Positions 28,139 to 38,179 of a stretch of DNA of 64,000 bases are shown piece by piece. How positions within the stretch are numbered: the stretch's first letter is position 1; each line of letters begins with the position of its first letter. The stretch is from assembly GCF_004335085.1 (NCBI RefSeq), contig NZ_RQRS01000002.1, forward strand, positions 62,001 to 126,000, given 5' to 3'. A program made the translations under genes and the position numbers. This stretch comes from Pedobacter nototheniae. GTDB taxonomy: Bacteria > Bacteroidota > Bacteroidia > Sphingobacteriales > Sphingobacteriaceae. The notes below the pieces were generated by a model, which made no database searches, had not been told where the DNA came from, and saw nothing but the letters and a program-made list of their open reading frames with translations.

Positions 28139-28606
28139 TTAGCTAAAAACACCATATTCTATCCTGCCTAAAACCTTTAACACAAGCTCAAAGCCGATTG
28201 AAGTATCTAATAAATTTAATGGAATTTCATCATTAAGGGCTTTATTTGGACTGCGCATCCAGGTGTTAAATGTTTTTGTATCTCCTAAAACATCAATACC
28301 GTGCTCATATAAACGAGCCAATTCTATCGCCCTATCGGCGTACTCTGTTTTAACCAAAGTAGTTGGCGTATAACGCTGAAGTGTGCGCCCAGATATATGC
28401 AAAACACCAGCAATTTCTTCAATTGTTAAAGATATCTGCTTTGCAAGAGCCGTTAAAGATTTTTTCTGTATGCCTTTACGGGCAACGCTAAGTAAATCAA
28501 AATCGCTTGGATCAGCAAATTGATTTCCCATTATTACAGTTAAGGGCTTTGAAACCATAGCAGTATAAGCCACAGCTGGTTCTTCTACTATATTTTTGTT
28601 TTTCAT
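28139..28606 (-). CDS. Xre/MbcA/ParS-type antitoxin (DUF2384) of the RES pair
   Basis: 155 residues from the ATG at 28606; the in-frame TTG at 28615 lies inside the operator repeat and is rejected. The helix-turn-helix is around LTIEEIAGVLHISGRTLQRY, and the C-terminal toxin-binding DUF2384 domain covers MRSPNKALNDEIPLNLLDT to GRIEYGV. These antitoxins bind their own promoter and block the RES active site. A 9-bp inverted repeat spans the promoter directly upstream (28607-28645). A tyrS terminator separates it from the upstream gene. Confidence 0.92.
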   Translation of the reverse strand: MKNKNIVEEPAVAYTAMVSKPLTVIMGNQFADPSDFDLLSVARKGIQKKSLTALAKQISLTIEEIAGVLHISGRTLQRYTPTTLVKTEYADRAIELARLYEHGIDVLGDTKTFNTWMRSPNKALNDEIPLNLLDTSIGFELVLKVLGRIEYGVFS

Positions 28607-28645
28607 ACCAGACAATTATCCCTAAATATATGCATTTTGTCTGGT
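28607..28645 (-). promoter_or_regulatory. Operator/promoter of the Xre-RES operon
   Basis: Perfect 9-bp inverted repeat ACCAGACAA / TTGTCTGGT (28607-28615 and 28637-28645). The centres are 30 bp apart, three helical turns. Between the arms, on the minus strand, lies TATATTTA, one mismatch from the -7 consensus. The proximal arm ends directly at the ATG (28606). This is the expected layout for an autoregulated antitoxin. Confidence 0.7.
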
Positions 28646-28660
28646 AATTTACTAAACAAA

Positions 28661-28692
28661 AAAAAATCTCAATAATTATATTGAGATTTTTT
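28661..28692 (-). terminator. Rho-independent terminator after tyrS
   Basis: 14-bp perfect stem (28661-28674 with 28679-28692, core ATCTCAATA) with a 4-nt loop. The A/T-run arms give a T tract on the minus strand. It insulates tyrS from the toxin-antitoxin operon. Confidence 0.85.
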
Positions 28693-28713
28693 AATCTATA
28701 CATTATTAGCTTT

Positions 28714-30000
28714 TTACTCAGCAATTAAGAGGAAATAGTTTTTCTTACCTTTTTGTACTACAATAAATTTATCATTTATTAAGTGTTCTTTGTTAAAAAT
28801 TTGATTTGCATCTCCAACTTTTTCTTTGTTTACAGATACACCACCACCTTGAATTAATTTTTTAGTTTCTCCTTTTGATGGAAACACAGCTGATTTCTCT
28901 GCCAATAAAGATGCTACATCAATGCCATTAGCCAACTCAGCCTTAGAAATATTAAATTGAGGAATACCTTCAAACATTTCCAAAACCTGCGCTGATGATA
29001 GACTTTTTAAAAACTCAAGTGATCCATTTCCAAATAAAAATTCAGAAGTTTTAATAGCAGTTTCTAAAGCCTCAACCGAGTGCGTTTTTACAGTAATATC
29101 TTCAGCTAATGCTTTTTGCAAAATACGTAAATGCGGTGCAGCGTCGTGTTCTTTTTCTAGCGCCTCAATTTCTTCTTTCGTTTTTAAAGTAAAAATACGA
29201 ATCCACTTTTTAACATCGTCATCAGTAGCATTTAACCAAAACTGGTAAAATTTATATGGTGATGTTTTCTCTGCATCTAACCAAACGGCTCCGCTTTCGG
29301 TTTTACCAAATTTGGTACCATCGGCCTTTTTAATTAATTGCGTAGTTATAGCGTAAGCAGTTCCTTGATCTTTTCTTCTAATTAACTCTGTTCCTGTTAC
29401 AATATTACCCCATTGATCAGAACCGCCCATTTGTACTAAGCAATTATTATTTTTCCATAAATGGTAAAAATCGTATCCTTGAATTAGCTGGTAGCAAAAC
29501 TCAGTAAAGGAAAGTCCAGAATCACCTTCTAAACGTCTTTTAACACTATCTTTTGCCATCATGTAGTTTACGGTAATATGCTTACCCACATCTCTGATGA
29601 AGGTAAATAAGTTCATATCCTTAAACCAATCTGCATTATTAACCATTACAGCACCATTCCCCGCATCTTCAAATTTCAGGAATTTTGCAAGCTGACGTTT
29701 CATTCCCGCAAGGTTATGCTCAATCATTTCCTCTGTTTGAAGATTGCGCTCATCCGATTTCCCGGATGGATCACCAACCATTCCTGTAGCACCACCCACT
29801 AACGCATATGGCTTATGACCAGCCTTTTGGAAATGAATTAAAGTCATGATCTGAGTTAAATGGCCTACATGTAGCGAATCTGCAGTCGGGTCAAAACCGA
29901 TATAACCAGAAGTCATACCTTCATTTAACTTTTCTTCAGTATTCGGCATAATATCGTGCAACATGCCTCTCCAACGTAACTCTTCAACAAAATTTGTCAT
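28714..30000 (-). CDS. tyrS: Tyrosyl-tRNA synthetase
   Basis: Class I aminoacyl-tRNA synthetase charging tRNA-Tyr, cytoplasmic. 428 residues. The HIGH-type motif is visible as HVGHLTQIM, preceded by [12 protein letters not shown]. The tyrosine pocket includes [11 protein letters not shown] and [13 protein letters not shown]. The KMSKS equivalent is KFGKT. A C-terminal S4-like RNA-binding segment is present ([15 protein letters not shown]). A TATCTTTG -7-like box sits about 19 bp upstream of the start. Normal size and no oddities. Confidence 0.97.
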   Translation of the reverse strand: MTNFVEELRWRGMLHDIMPNTEEKLNEGMTSGYIGFDPTADSLHVGHLTQIMTLIHFQKAGHKPYALVGGATGMVGDPSGKSDERNLQTEEMIEHNLAGMKRQLAKFLKFEDAGNGAVMVNNADWFKDMNLFTFIRDVGKHITVNYMMAKDSVKRRLEGDSGLSFTEFCYQLIQGYDFYHLWKNNNCLVQMGGSDQWGNIVTGTELIRRKDQGTAYAITTQLIKKADGTKFGKTESGAVWLDAEKTSPYKFYQFWLNATDDDVKKWIRIFTLKTKEEIEALEKEHDAAPHLRILQKALAEDITVKTHSVEALETAIKTSEFLFGNGSLEFLKSLSSAQVLEMFEGIPQFNISKAELANGIDVASLLAEKSAVFPSKGETKKLIQGGGVSVNKEKVGDANQIFNKEHLINDKFIVVQKGKKNYFLLIAE

Positions 30001-30018
30001 GGTATAAAATTAATTGGG

Positions 30019-30026
30019 CAAAGATA
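30019..30026 (-). promoter_or_regulatory. -7 box of tyrS
   Basis: CAAAGATA on the plus strand reads TATCTTTG on the minus strand, an exact TAnnTTTG match 18 bp before the tyrS ATG. This would give a leader of about a dozen bases. No clear -33 TTTG. Confidence 0.4.
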
Positions 30027-30227
30027 ATTATTAAGCTGAAAGGTTAAAGAAGTTTGGAGTTTTTAGTTAGTAAGAGAATACTCGAAACAAATTGTCTTCT
30101 ATAATAATAGGAAAGACTAACTACTGTAATTTTTACTTTTTTGCTGCTCCACTAAAAGAAATTAAACGTTTAAAATATTATCTTGCCAAAACTAACTTGG
30201 CTTAATCCGAAGTATTAATTATAAAGA

Positions 30228-30911
30228 ATGAATTTCCTATCACACTATTATTTTGACAGATTATCGACCAACTCAAATGTTGTGATGGGTACCGTTTTGC
30301 CCGATCTTATTAAAAATGCTTCAAAAGAAGCCAATTTGTATCCCCAAAAAAATGAGTTTTTATTTAAAGGAAATCCTAATGAAGAGAACTTATTAAGAGG
30401 TTGGAAACGGCATTTGGCAGTAGATTTATTTTTCCACTCATCGGATTTCTTTTTAGAAAAAACAGCAGAACTAAAAATATTAATTAAGCCCGTTGTTGAA
30501 GGTACACCTGTTCGACCGTCTTTTTTGGCCCATATTGGTTTAGAATTACTTTTAGACCATTTACTAATAGAGCATAATTTAATTCATGTGCCTCATTTCT
30601 ACGACCATTTAAACGGAGTAGAAAAAGATTCTTTAGCTGATTTTCTTGAGCACTGTAATTTTAAACAACCAGATGTTTTTTTTAATTTCCTTGAAAAATT
30701 TATCAGCAGCCGCTATTTATTAAGTTACCAAAAACTGGATAACATTAGCTATGCTTTAAATAGAATTTGCATGCGCCTTTGGCCACAAAGCCTTGATGAA
30801 AAGCAGTTGTTAGATTTAACCGTTCAAATAACTTTTTATAAACAACAACTTGAAAAGGATTATATGAAGATATTTCATGAAATAGAAAGCAAATTAATAA
30901 GTATCACATAA
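30228..30911 (+). CDS. AcpH-like (ACP phosphodiesterase / DUF479-related) protein
   Basis: 227 residues, no signal peptide. The opening MNFLSHYYFDR, the GTVLPDLIKN block, GWKRHLAVDLFFHSSDFF and FLAHIGLELLLDHLLI resemble the HD-type metal-binding pattern of acyl carrier protein phosphodiesterase (AcpH). AcpH removes 4'-phosphopantetheine from ACP. The His and Asp spacing is compatible but more divergent than in Proteobacteria, so the reaction is uncertain. Monocistronic, between tyrS (divergent) and ligA. Confidence 0.6.
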   Translation: MNFLSHYYFDRLSTNSNVVMGTVLPDLIKNASKEANLYPQKNEFLFKGNPNEENLLRGWKRHLAVDLFFHSSDFFLEKTAELKILIKPVVEGTPVRPSFLAHIGLELLLDHLLIEHNLIHVPHFYDHLNGVEKDSLADFLEHCNFKQPDVFFNFLEKFISSRYLLSYQKLDNISYALNRICMRLWPQSLDEKQLLDLTVQITFYKQQLEKDYMKIFHEIESKLISIT

Positions 30912-30966
30912 GCAAATATTTTTCCGTTCCCTTAAATTTATTTCAGTTTTTATAATCTGAAAACGG

Positions 30967-30995
30967 GATTATGATATAATATCCATATCATAATC
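30967..30995. repeat. 11-bp perfect inverted repeat upstream of ligA
   Basis: GATTATGATAT / ATATCATAATC (30967-30977 and 30985-30995) with a 7-bp spacer in the 148-bp gap between the AcpH-like gene and ligA. It lacks a T run, so it looks more like a protein-binding palindrome than a terminator. Confidence 0.5.
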
Positions 30996-31029
30996 ATTAA
31001 ACGAATTAGTAGTTTGTTTTAGTTATTAA

Positions 31030-33072
<2,043 letters not shown>

Positions 33073-33140
33073 ATGAGAGAATGATGGAACTATAAAAGCA
33101 TTCGTTCTATCTCTCATTCAAAAATTTAATAATTACAATA
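33073..33140. repeat. Diverged copy of the palindromic intergenic repeat
   Basis: ATGAGAGAATGATGGAAC near the start and GTTCTATCTCTCATTCAAAA near the end are partly complementary and resemble the element found several times in the dcw cluster (GAATGAGTGAATTTTGAATG / CATTCAAAATTC and ATCATTCTCT). It fills most of the 72-bp gap between ligA and dapA. Confidence 0.5.
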
Positions 33141-33144
33141 TATA

Positions 33145-34032
33145 ATGAACAAATTTCAGGGTACAGGTGTAGCTTTAATTACACCTTTTAACACAGATGG
33201 ATCAGTTGATTATAATGGCTTAAAAAGCTTGATTAATCATTTGATAAATGGAGGGATAGATTATCTCGTTTCCTTAGGTACAACCGGCGAAACCGCTACA
33301 TTGACCAAGGATGAGAAGAAGAAGATCTGGGCTTATACTGCTGAAATTAACAATAATAGATTGCCTTTGGTTGCCGGTATTGGCGGTAATGACACTTTAG
33401 CTGTGGCCGAAGATATTAAAACTTTTGATACTACAGGCTACAGTGCCATATTATCGGTTAGTCCTTATTACAACAAACCTACGCAAGAAGGTATTTATCA
33501 ACACTATAAATACCTTAGTGAAATTAGTCCGTTGGATTTAATTTTATATAATGTACCAGGGCGTACCGGAAGCAACATGAGCCCGGAAACAACTTGCCGT
33601 TTAGCACACGATTTTAAAAACATTATAGCCACTAAAGAGGCTTCTGGTAGTTTTGATCAGTTTAACCAAATTATGAGAGATAAGCCAAAGGATTTCCTTC
33701 TAATTTCTGGTGATGATCCTATTACTTTACCTATGATTGCCATGGGTGCTGCCGGAATTATCTCAGTTATTGGAAATGCTTTACCTAAACAATTTTCTGA
33801 AATGGTTAATCTTTGTCTTTCAGGCGATTTTAAAGCAGCCATTCCAGCTCACTTAAGTTTGGTAGACTTTACCAGAATGGTTTTTGCAGAAGGCAACCCC
33901 GCTGGTGTTAAGGCAGCATTAAAACATTTAGATATTTGTGGAGATACGGTTAGATTGCCATTAGTGGGTGTTTCTAATTCTTTGGAAAATTCAATTATAA
34001 ACGAAGTTGAAAAATTAACCCAACTAGCATAA
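33145..34032 (+). CDS. dapA: 4-hydroxy-tetrahydrodipicolinate synthase
   Basis: Condenses pyruvate with aspartate semialdehyde, first committed step of lysine and meso-diaminopimelate synthesis. 295 residues. The pyruvate-binding GTTGETATL motif is at about 46-54. The catalytic Tyr is in SPYYNKPTQEGIYQHY and the Schiff-base Lys is in IATKEASGSFDQ (about 163). ISGDDPITLPMIAMGAAG closes the barrel. It supplies the diaminopimelate used by MurE, whose DNPR motif indicates meso-DAP use. Followed by a terminator. Confidence 0.97.
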   Translation: MNKFQGTGVALITPFNTDGSVDYNGLKSLINHLINGGIDYLVSLGTTGETATLTKDEKKKIWAYTAEINNNRLPLVAGIGGNDTLAVAEDIKTFDTTGYSAILSVSPYYNKPTQEGIYQHYKYLSEISPLDLILYNVPGRTGSNMSPETTCRLAHDFKNIIATKEASGSFDQFNQIMRDKPKDFLLISGDDPITLPMIAMGAAGIISVIGNALPKQFSEMVNLCLSGDFKAAIPAHLSLVDFTRMVFAEGNPAGVKAALKHLDICGDTVRLPLVGVSNSLENSIINEVEKLTQLA

Positions 34033-34066
34033 TTCAAAATCGAAATAACTCAAAATAACTTCTATT

Positions 34067-34098
34067 AAAAAGCATCTGATATTCATTAGATGCTTTTT
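34067..34098 (+). terminator. Rho-independent terminator after dapA
   Basis: Stem AAAAAGCATCT / AGATGCTTTTT (34067-34077 with 34088-34098) followed by more T residues; 35 bp after the dapA stop. Confidence 0.88.
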
Positions 34099-34228
34099 TT
34101 AGGTTCCAACTTTTTCATAATTTAATACTACTACAAGAAAATCTTCAAGTAACTTATTTTTCTAATATTAATTCGCCAACCTATTATTATTGTTTTATAT
34201 TTAAATACACACACAAATAAACACAATA

Positions 34229-34507
34229 ATGAAAAAGTTAATTTTAATCTGCTTACTGGCAGTGGCAGCTTCTGGCTGCAAAGTAATTTATGGCACAGAT
34301 GCCAATTTTACAATAGGAATGTCCGAATCGGATTTCATGACTAAAAACAAAGCGACTTTAGTTTCTGCAACCGAAAACGGAGATAACATCTACAGAACGT
34401 TCTATCAACTTACGGATCGATATAAGTTCTTCTTTTTTAAAAAAGGCAAATTGGTACGATTTGAAGAAGGAATAAATTCTGACGATTTTCAGTATATCAG
34501 ATCGTAA
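34229..34507 (+). CDS. Small lipoprotein, 92 residues
   Basis: Signal peptide MKKLILICLLAVAASGC with a lipobox (ASGC, Cys17), then a compact mature domain of about 75 residues, TDANFTIGMSESDFMTKNK to GINSDDFQYIRS. The GMSESDF segment resembles the opening of SmpA/OmlA-like small lipoproteins (GMtkeqv), but the match is too short to assign. Envelope location is likely. Own terminator 8 bp after the stop. Confidence 0.8.
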   Translation: MKKLILICLLAVAASGCKVIYGTDANFTIGMSESDFMTKNKATLVSATENGDNIYRTFYQLTDRYKFFFFKKGKLVRFEEGINSDDFQYIRS

Positions 34508-34515
34508 TAAAACAT

Positions 34516-34544
34516 AAAAACCCCCTGAAATTCAGGGGGTTTTT
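34516..34544. terminator. Rho-independent terminator, bidirectional
   Basis: AAAAACCCCCTGAA / TTCAGGGGGTTTTT (34516-34529 with 34531-34544), a GC-rich perfect stem with T runs both ways. It serves the lipoprotein gene and, on the minus strand, the Hc1-like gene that stops at 34571. Confidence 0.9.
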
Positions 34545-34570
34545 ATTGGGTTCCAAATATTTTTTAGGTC

Positions 34571-34747
34571 TTAAGCTTTATTTTTAGTTTCTTGAACTTC
34601 TAAGCGGATTGCCTGTGCCAAATTTTTTAAATCTTGCATTCCTTTACGAATACGTGTACCGGCAGCACTGTTTCCTTTATTATAAAACTTATCAGCATCT
34701 GCTTCTAAAGCTGTGATCAGACTTTTTACTTCTTCAAATTTTTTCAT
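34571..34747 (-). CDS. Histone H1/Hc1-like small nucleoid protein
   Basis: 58 residues: starts MKKFEEVKSLITALEADADK, then FYNKGNSAAGTRIRKGMQ and DLKNLAQAIRLEVQETKNKA. This closely resembles the short Hc1-like histone proteins of Bacteroidota, which are small, helical, Lys/Arg-rich and thought to bind DNA. The reading frame is short but well conserved in character. Unusually for this phylum, a Shine-Dalgarno-like GAGGAG sits about 10 bases before the ATG. It shares the bidirectional terminator at 34516-34544. Confidence 0.82.
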   Translation of the reverse strand: MKKFEEVKSLITALEADADKFYNKGNSAAGTRIRKGMQDLKNLAQAIRLEVQETKNKA

Positions 34748-34954
34748 GTTTAATAACTCCTCTAAGTGTTTAAGTTAAGATTTAATAATACTTACTCTAA
34801 TTTAATGTGTTTAATCAAATAAAAAAATTTTTGCCAAAATAAAAAAACTCGTCAAAAGTGCTTTTTTTCCACATTTTAGTCATTTATAAACATTAAAGCC
34901 AAAAAAACAATAAGCAAAACACTAATAAGCAACAACTTACAAATAACTATAATT

Positions 34955-34989
34955 AAAAAGCCCTTTAAATTAACTTTAAAGGGCTTTTT
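34955..34989 (-). terminator. Rho-independent terminator after the alpha-oxoamine synthase gene
   Basis: 15-bp perfect stem AAAAAGCCCTTTAAA / TTTAAAGGGCTTTTT (34955-34969 with 34975-34989), 5-nt loop. It ends the minus-strand gene stopping at 35006. Confidence 0.88.
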
Positions 34990-35005
34990 TAATCTTATTT
35001 TCTAG

Positions 35006-36247
35006 TTATGCTGTAGCAAACTGATTTTCTTTATAGTAACCACTCTCAAGTTTTTCTGCTACTTCGCTAAAGGCATCCAGCGTACGTTGTACATCTTCTA
35101 AAGTATGTACTGCGGTTGGAATCAAGCGCAATTCAATCATTCCCTTCGGAATTACCGGATAAACAACTATAGAACAGAAAATACTATAATTTTCACGTAA
35201 ATCGTACGTAATAGCTGTAGCATCACTCAATTCGCCTTTTAAGAAAACTGGAGTTACAACAGAATCCGTTACACCTAAATCAAAACCACGTTCACGTAAA
35301 CCTTTTTGTAAGGTCATTGCTATTTCCCAAAGTTTATCTTTTAATTCAGGCTGACTTTTTAATAATTCTAAACGTTTTAAAAGTCCAATTACCATTGGCA
35401 TTGGTAAAGCCTTGGCAAAAGTTTGAGAACGCATATTGTATCTCAAAAAGTTAGTAATTTGCTCTGTAGAAGCTACAAATGCACCAATACCAGCCATTGA
35501 TTTTGCAAAAGTACCGAAATATACATCAATACCATCTATACAATCTTGGGCTTCGTGTGTACCTGCACCAGTTTTACCCATTGTACCGAAACCGTGTGCA
35601 TCATCAACTAAAATACGGAAGTTAAATTCCTTTTTAAGTTCAACAATCTCTTTTAGTTTACCTTGCGCACCACTCATTCCAAAAACACCTTCAGTAATTA
35701 AAAGGATACCGCCTCCAGTTTCTTCAACTAATTTGGTAGCACGCTCTAATTGCTTGCGGGCACTTTCAATATCATTGTGTTTATAAACAAAACGTTTACC
35801 CATGTGCAGGCGTAAACCATCAACAATACATGCGTGAGATTCAGCATCATATACAACAACATCATTTCTATCAACTAAAGTATCAATAATTGATACCATG
35901 CCCTGATAGCCATAATTTAATAAAAATGCATCTGGTTTGCCTACAAAAGCAGCCAATTCTTGTTCTAATTGCTCATGGTATTTAGAGTTACCACTCATCA
36001 TACGAGCGCCCATAGGGTAAGCCATGCCAAAATCTGCAGCGGCCTGCATATCTGCCTTTCTAACCTCAGGGTGATTCGCTAAACCTAAATAATTGTTTAA
36101 ACTCCATACCAGATGCTCTTTTCCACGAAATTGCATGTGTGGTGCAATTTCTCCCTCTAGTTTTGGAAAAGAGAAATACCCATGAGACCATTTTTGGTGT
36201 TGACCAAGAGGTCCCATGTGTTTTGCTATTTTATCAAATATATCCAA
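35006..36247 (-). CDS. Alpha-oxoamine synthase family PLP enzyme (serine palmitoyltransferase/KBL-like)
   Basis: 413 residues, fold-type I PLP enzyme that condenses an amino acid with an acyl-CoA. Visible motifs are WSLNNYLGLANHPEVRKAD, MGARMMSGNSKYHEQLE, DAESHACIVDG, VDDAHGFGTMG (PLP-ring Asp/His) and the Schiff-base Lys249 in FGTFAKSMAGIGAF. The group includes serine palmitoyltransferase, KBL, BioF and cysteate acyltransferase of sulfonolipid synthesis. This member is not close enough to the Sphingobacterium SPT I know to name it. Start codon is TTG, chosen because the DIFDKI N-terminus is conserved in relatives; ATG at 36217 is the alternative. Monocistronic. Confidence 0.88.
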   Translation of the reverse strand: MDIFDKIAKHMGPLGQHQKWSHGYFSFPKLEGEIAPHMQFRGKEHLVWSLNNYLGLANHPEVRKADMQAAADFGMAYPMGARMMSGNSKYHEQLEQELAAFVGKPDAFLLNYGYQGMVSIIDTLVDRNDVVVYDAESHACIVDGLRLHMGKRFVYKHNDIESARKQLERATKLVEETGGGILLITEGVFGMSGAQGKLKEIVELKKEFNFRILVDDAHGFGTMGKTGAGTHEAQDCIDGIDVYFGTFAKSMAGIGAFVASTEQITNFLRYNMRSQTFAKALPMPMVIGLLKRLELLKSQPELKDKLWEIAMTLQKGLRERGFDLGVTDSVVTPVFLKGELSDATAITYDLRENYSIFCSIVVYPVIPKGMIELRLIPTAVHTLEDVQRTLDAFSEVAEKLESGYYKENQFATA

Positions 36248-36369
36248 TGTAATATGTATTTATGTACTTTAAAATGTTGCAAATTTAACGTTTATTTGGC
36301 TCAAAATCAACATCCTTCTTTCTTCGCTACGTCAATTTCGGGAATCTTATAAGCTAATTTTATGCCAAA

Positions 36370-36396
36370 AAAGCCCCGATTTAACATCGGGGCTTT
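36370..36396 (-). terminator. Rho-independent terminator after ftsZ (end of dcw cluster)
   Basis: Stem AAAGCCCCGAT / ATCGGGGCTTT (36370-36380 with 36386-36396), 5-nt loop, followed by TTTTTTGGC on the minus strand. Confidence 0.9.
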
Positions 36397-36416
36397 AAAA
36401 TTATATTTGGTTGGTT

Positions 36417-38048
36417 TTAATCAACGTTGTCGTGTAAAAAAGAATTGTTAGGTCTAATTTCAGTCCCTCCATCTTGATCATTGCTTAATGTAAAGCGACT
36501 AACCTGAGATTCTGATGAATGCTGAACTTGTTGTAACTGCATTTGTTTACGTTTATAAGCAGGTTCGTTTTCTAACTCTTGTAAACCATTGGTTGTACGC
36601 AGTTTCATACTTAAATCTTTTAAACGTAAAATACGTTCTTTAGATTTTCTAAGCTGCTCTTCCATTGATTCGTCGTTCTTATCATCATCTAAGCCAACAG
36701 CAGGCATTTCTATTTCTGGTTCAGGCTCTGGCATTGCAGGAATCTCTGCAACTGGAGTTTCAAAAACATAATTGGTTTCTGCTAGTTTTACTTCGAATTC
36801 AAACCCGCTTTCTGCTGGTGCTTCTGCTTGTGGTTCTTCTTCAATTAAAGTGTGACGAACAATATTATTTTCAGGTTCTTGCGCTTTAGGTGCCTCTGGC
36901 TTGTTAAATAAGCCTCCAAATAAATCAGCTTGAGATGCTTCTTCTTTAGCTTTTAAAACTGGCTCGTAAGATGGCGTAGCTTTTGGCTGAATAAAAGAAT
37001 TAACAGGCTCAACAACACGCACTAATGGAGCTTCTTCAGGAGTTAATAAAGAAATTTTCTTTTTATTTTTTTCTTCGTTAACACGTTCTTCTGAGGTTTG
37101 GAAGCCAGTAGCAATAATAGTTACTGAAAGTCTATCGCCCAAAGATTCATCCGTACAGTTACCCCAAATTAAATCAGCAGATAAACCTGCTTTTTCCTGA
37201 ATGTAATCGGTAATGATAGAAACCTCATCCATAGTTACCTCACGCACACCAGAACTAATATTTAATAAGATATAACGGGCTCCTTCAATTTCGTTATCTT
37301 TAAGTAGCGGAGATGCTAATGCGCCTTCTACAGCTTGCAAAGCTCTATCATCACCTTCTGAAGCGAAACTACCCATGATGGCTACACCGCTATCTTTCAT
37401 AACGGTACGCACATCTTTAAAATCCACGTTTATATAACCTGGTACTGTAATAATTTCGGCGATGCCTTTTGCTGCAGTTGTTAAAATATCATCGGCCTGA
37501 CCGAAAGCGGAACCTAAAGTTAGGTTTCCAAAAATTTCACGCAAACGATCGTTTGAAATCACTAAATAAGAATCTACATACTTCTTTAGTTCTTCCATAC
37601 CTTCATCAGCCTGTAGGCGACGTCTTTTTCCTTCAAAAGAGAAAGGTGTAGTAATAATAGCAACAGTTAAAATATCAAGTTCTTTGGCGGCTTTTGCAAT
37701 AATCGGACTTGCGCCTGTACCAGTACCACCGCCCATTCCTGCTGTAATAAATAGCATTTTGGTTGTACTACCTAACATTGCTTTAATATCGTCAATATTT
37801 TCTATAGCCGAGTTTTTACCAACCTCAGGAATAGAGCCAGCACCCATACCTTCTGTTAAGCTAGCGCCTAATTGTACCTTGTTAGGTATAGGACTAGACT
37901 CGAGGGCCTGAGCATCTGTATTACAAATAATAAAATCTACACCAGTAATACCCGACAGGTACATATGGTTAACTGCGTTGCCGCCACCGCCTCCAACACC
38001 AATAACTTTGATGATTGATGACTTATCTTTTAACATTTCGAACTGCAT
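36417..38048 (-). CDS. ftsZ: Cell division GTPase FtsZ
   Basis: Tubulin-like GTPase forming the Z ring. 543 residues from the ATG at 38048 (MQFEMLKDKSSIIKVIGVGG); ATG at 38036 is also possible and the TTG at 38099 is not favoured. GTP-binding GVGGGGGNAVNHM, tubulin signature GGGTGTGASPIIAK and T7-loop residues (NVDFKDVRTVM) are present. After residue about 320 comes a long acidic, Glu/Pro-rich linker (about 190 residues), typical of Bacteroidota, ending in the conserved C-terminal tail IRPNNSFLHDNVD, which should bind FtsA. Last gene of the dcw cluster. Two interleaved inverted repeats lie just upstream. Confidence 0.97.
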   Translation of the reverse strand: MQFEMLKDKSSIIKVIGVGGGGGNAVNHMYLSGITGVDFIICNTDAQALESSPIPNKVQLGASLTEGMGAGSIPEVGKNSAIENIDDIKAMLGSTTKMLFITAGMGGGTGTGASPIIAKAAKELDILTVAIITTPFSFEGKRRRLQADEGMEELKKYVDSYLVISNDRLREIFGNLTLGSAFGQADDILTTAAKGIAEIITVPGYINVDFKDVRTVMKDSGVAIMGSFASEGDDRALQAVEGALASPLLKDNEIEGARYILLNISSGVREVTMDEVSIITDYIQEKAGLSADLIWGNCTDESLGDRLSVTIIATGFQTSEERVNEEKNKKKISLLTPEEAPLVRVVEPVNSFIQPKATPSYEPVLKAKEEASQADLFGGLFNKPEAPKAQEPENNIVRHTLIEEEPQAEAPAESGFEFEVKLAETNYVFETPVAEIPAMPEPEPEIEMPAVGLDDDKNDESMEEQLRKSKERILRLKDLSMKLRTTNGLQELENEPAYKRKQMQLQQVQHSSESQVSRFTLSNDQDGGTEIRPNNSFLHDNVD

Positions 38049-38106
38049 AATCTTATGAATCAGTTGTTTAAAAATTCTTAATTCCTGTTCATTACTCAAT
38101 GTAATA

Positions 38107-38157
38107 TTAACACTTTTTCAACACACGTTTTCCACAAGTGTTAAAAATGTGGAAAAC
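38107..38157. promoter_or_regulatory. Interleaved inverted repeats between ftsA and ftsZ
   Basis: Two overlapping palindromes lie in the 131-bp ftsA-ftsZ gap. One is TTAACACTT / AAGTGTTAA (38107-38115, 38136-38144). The other is GTTTTCCACA / TGTGGAAAAC (38127-38136, 38148-38157). The arms of the second contain TTTTCCACA, one mismatch from the DnaA box TTATNCACA, in inverted orientation. They could be an operator pair, alternative RNA hairpins or DnaA-like sites. Function is not established. Confidence 0.5.
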
Positions 38158-38179
38158 TCACCTTTTGTTGAAAAATAAA

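Noticed and set aside
36235..36242. TATATTTG -7 match (minus strand) at the N-terminus of the alpha-oxoamine synthase
   Set aside because: It lies inside the conserved coding N-terminus if the TTG start is correct; more likely a chance match, although a start at ATG 36217 would make it upstream.
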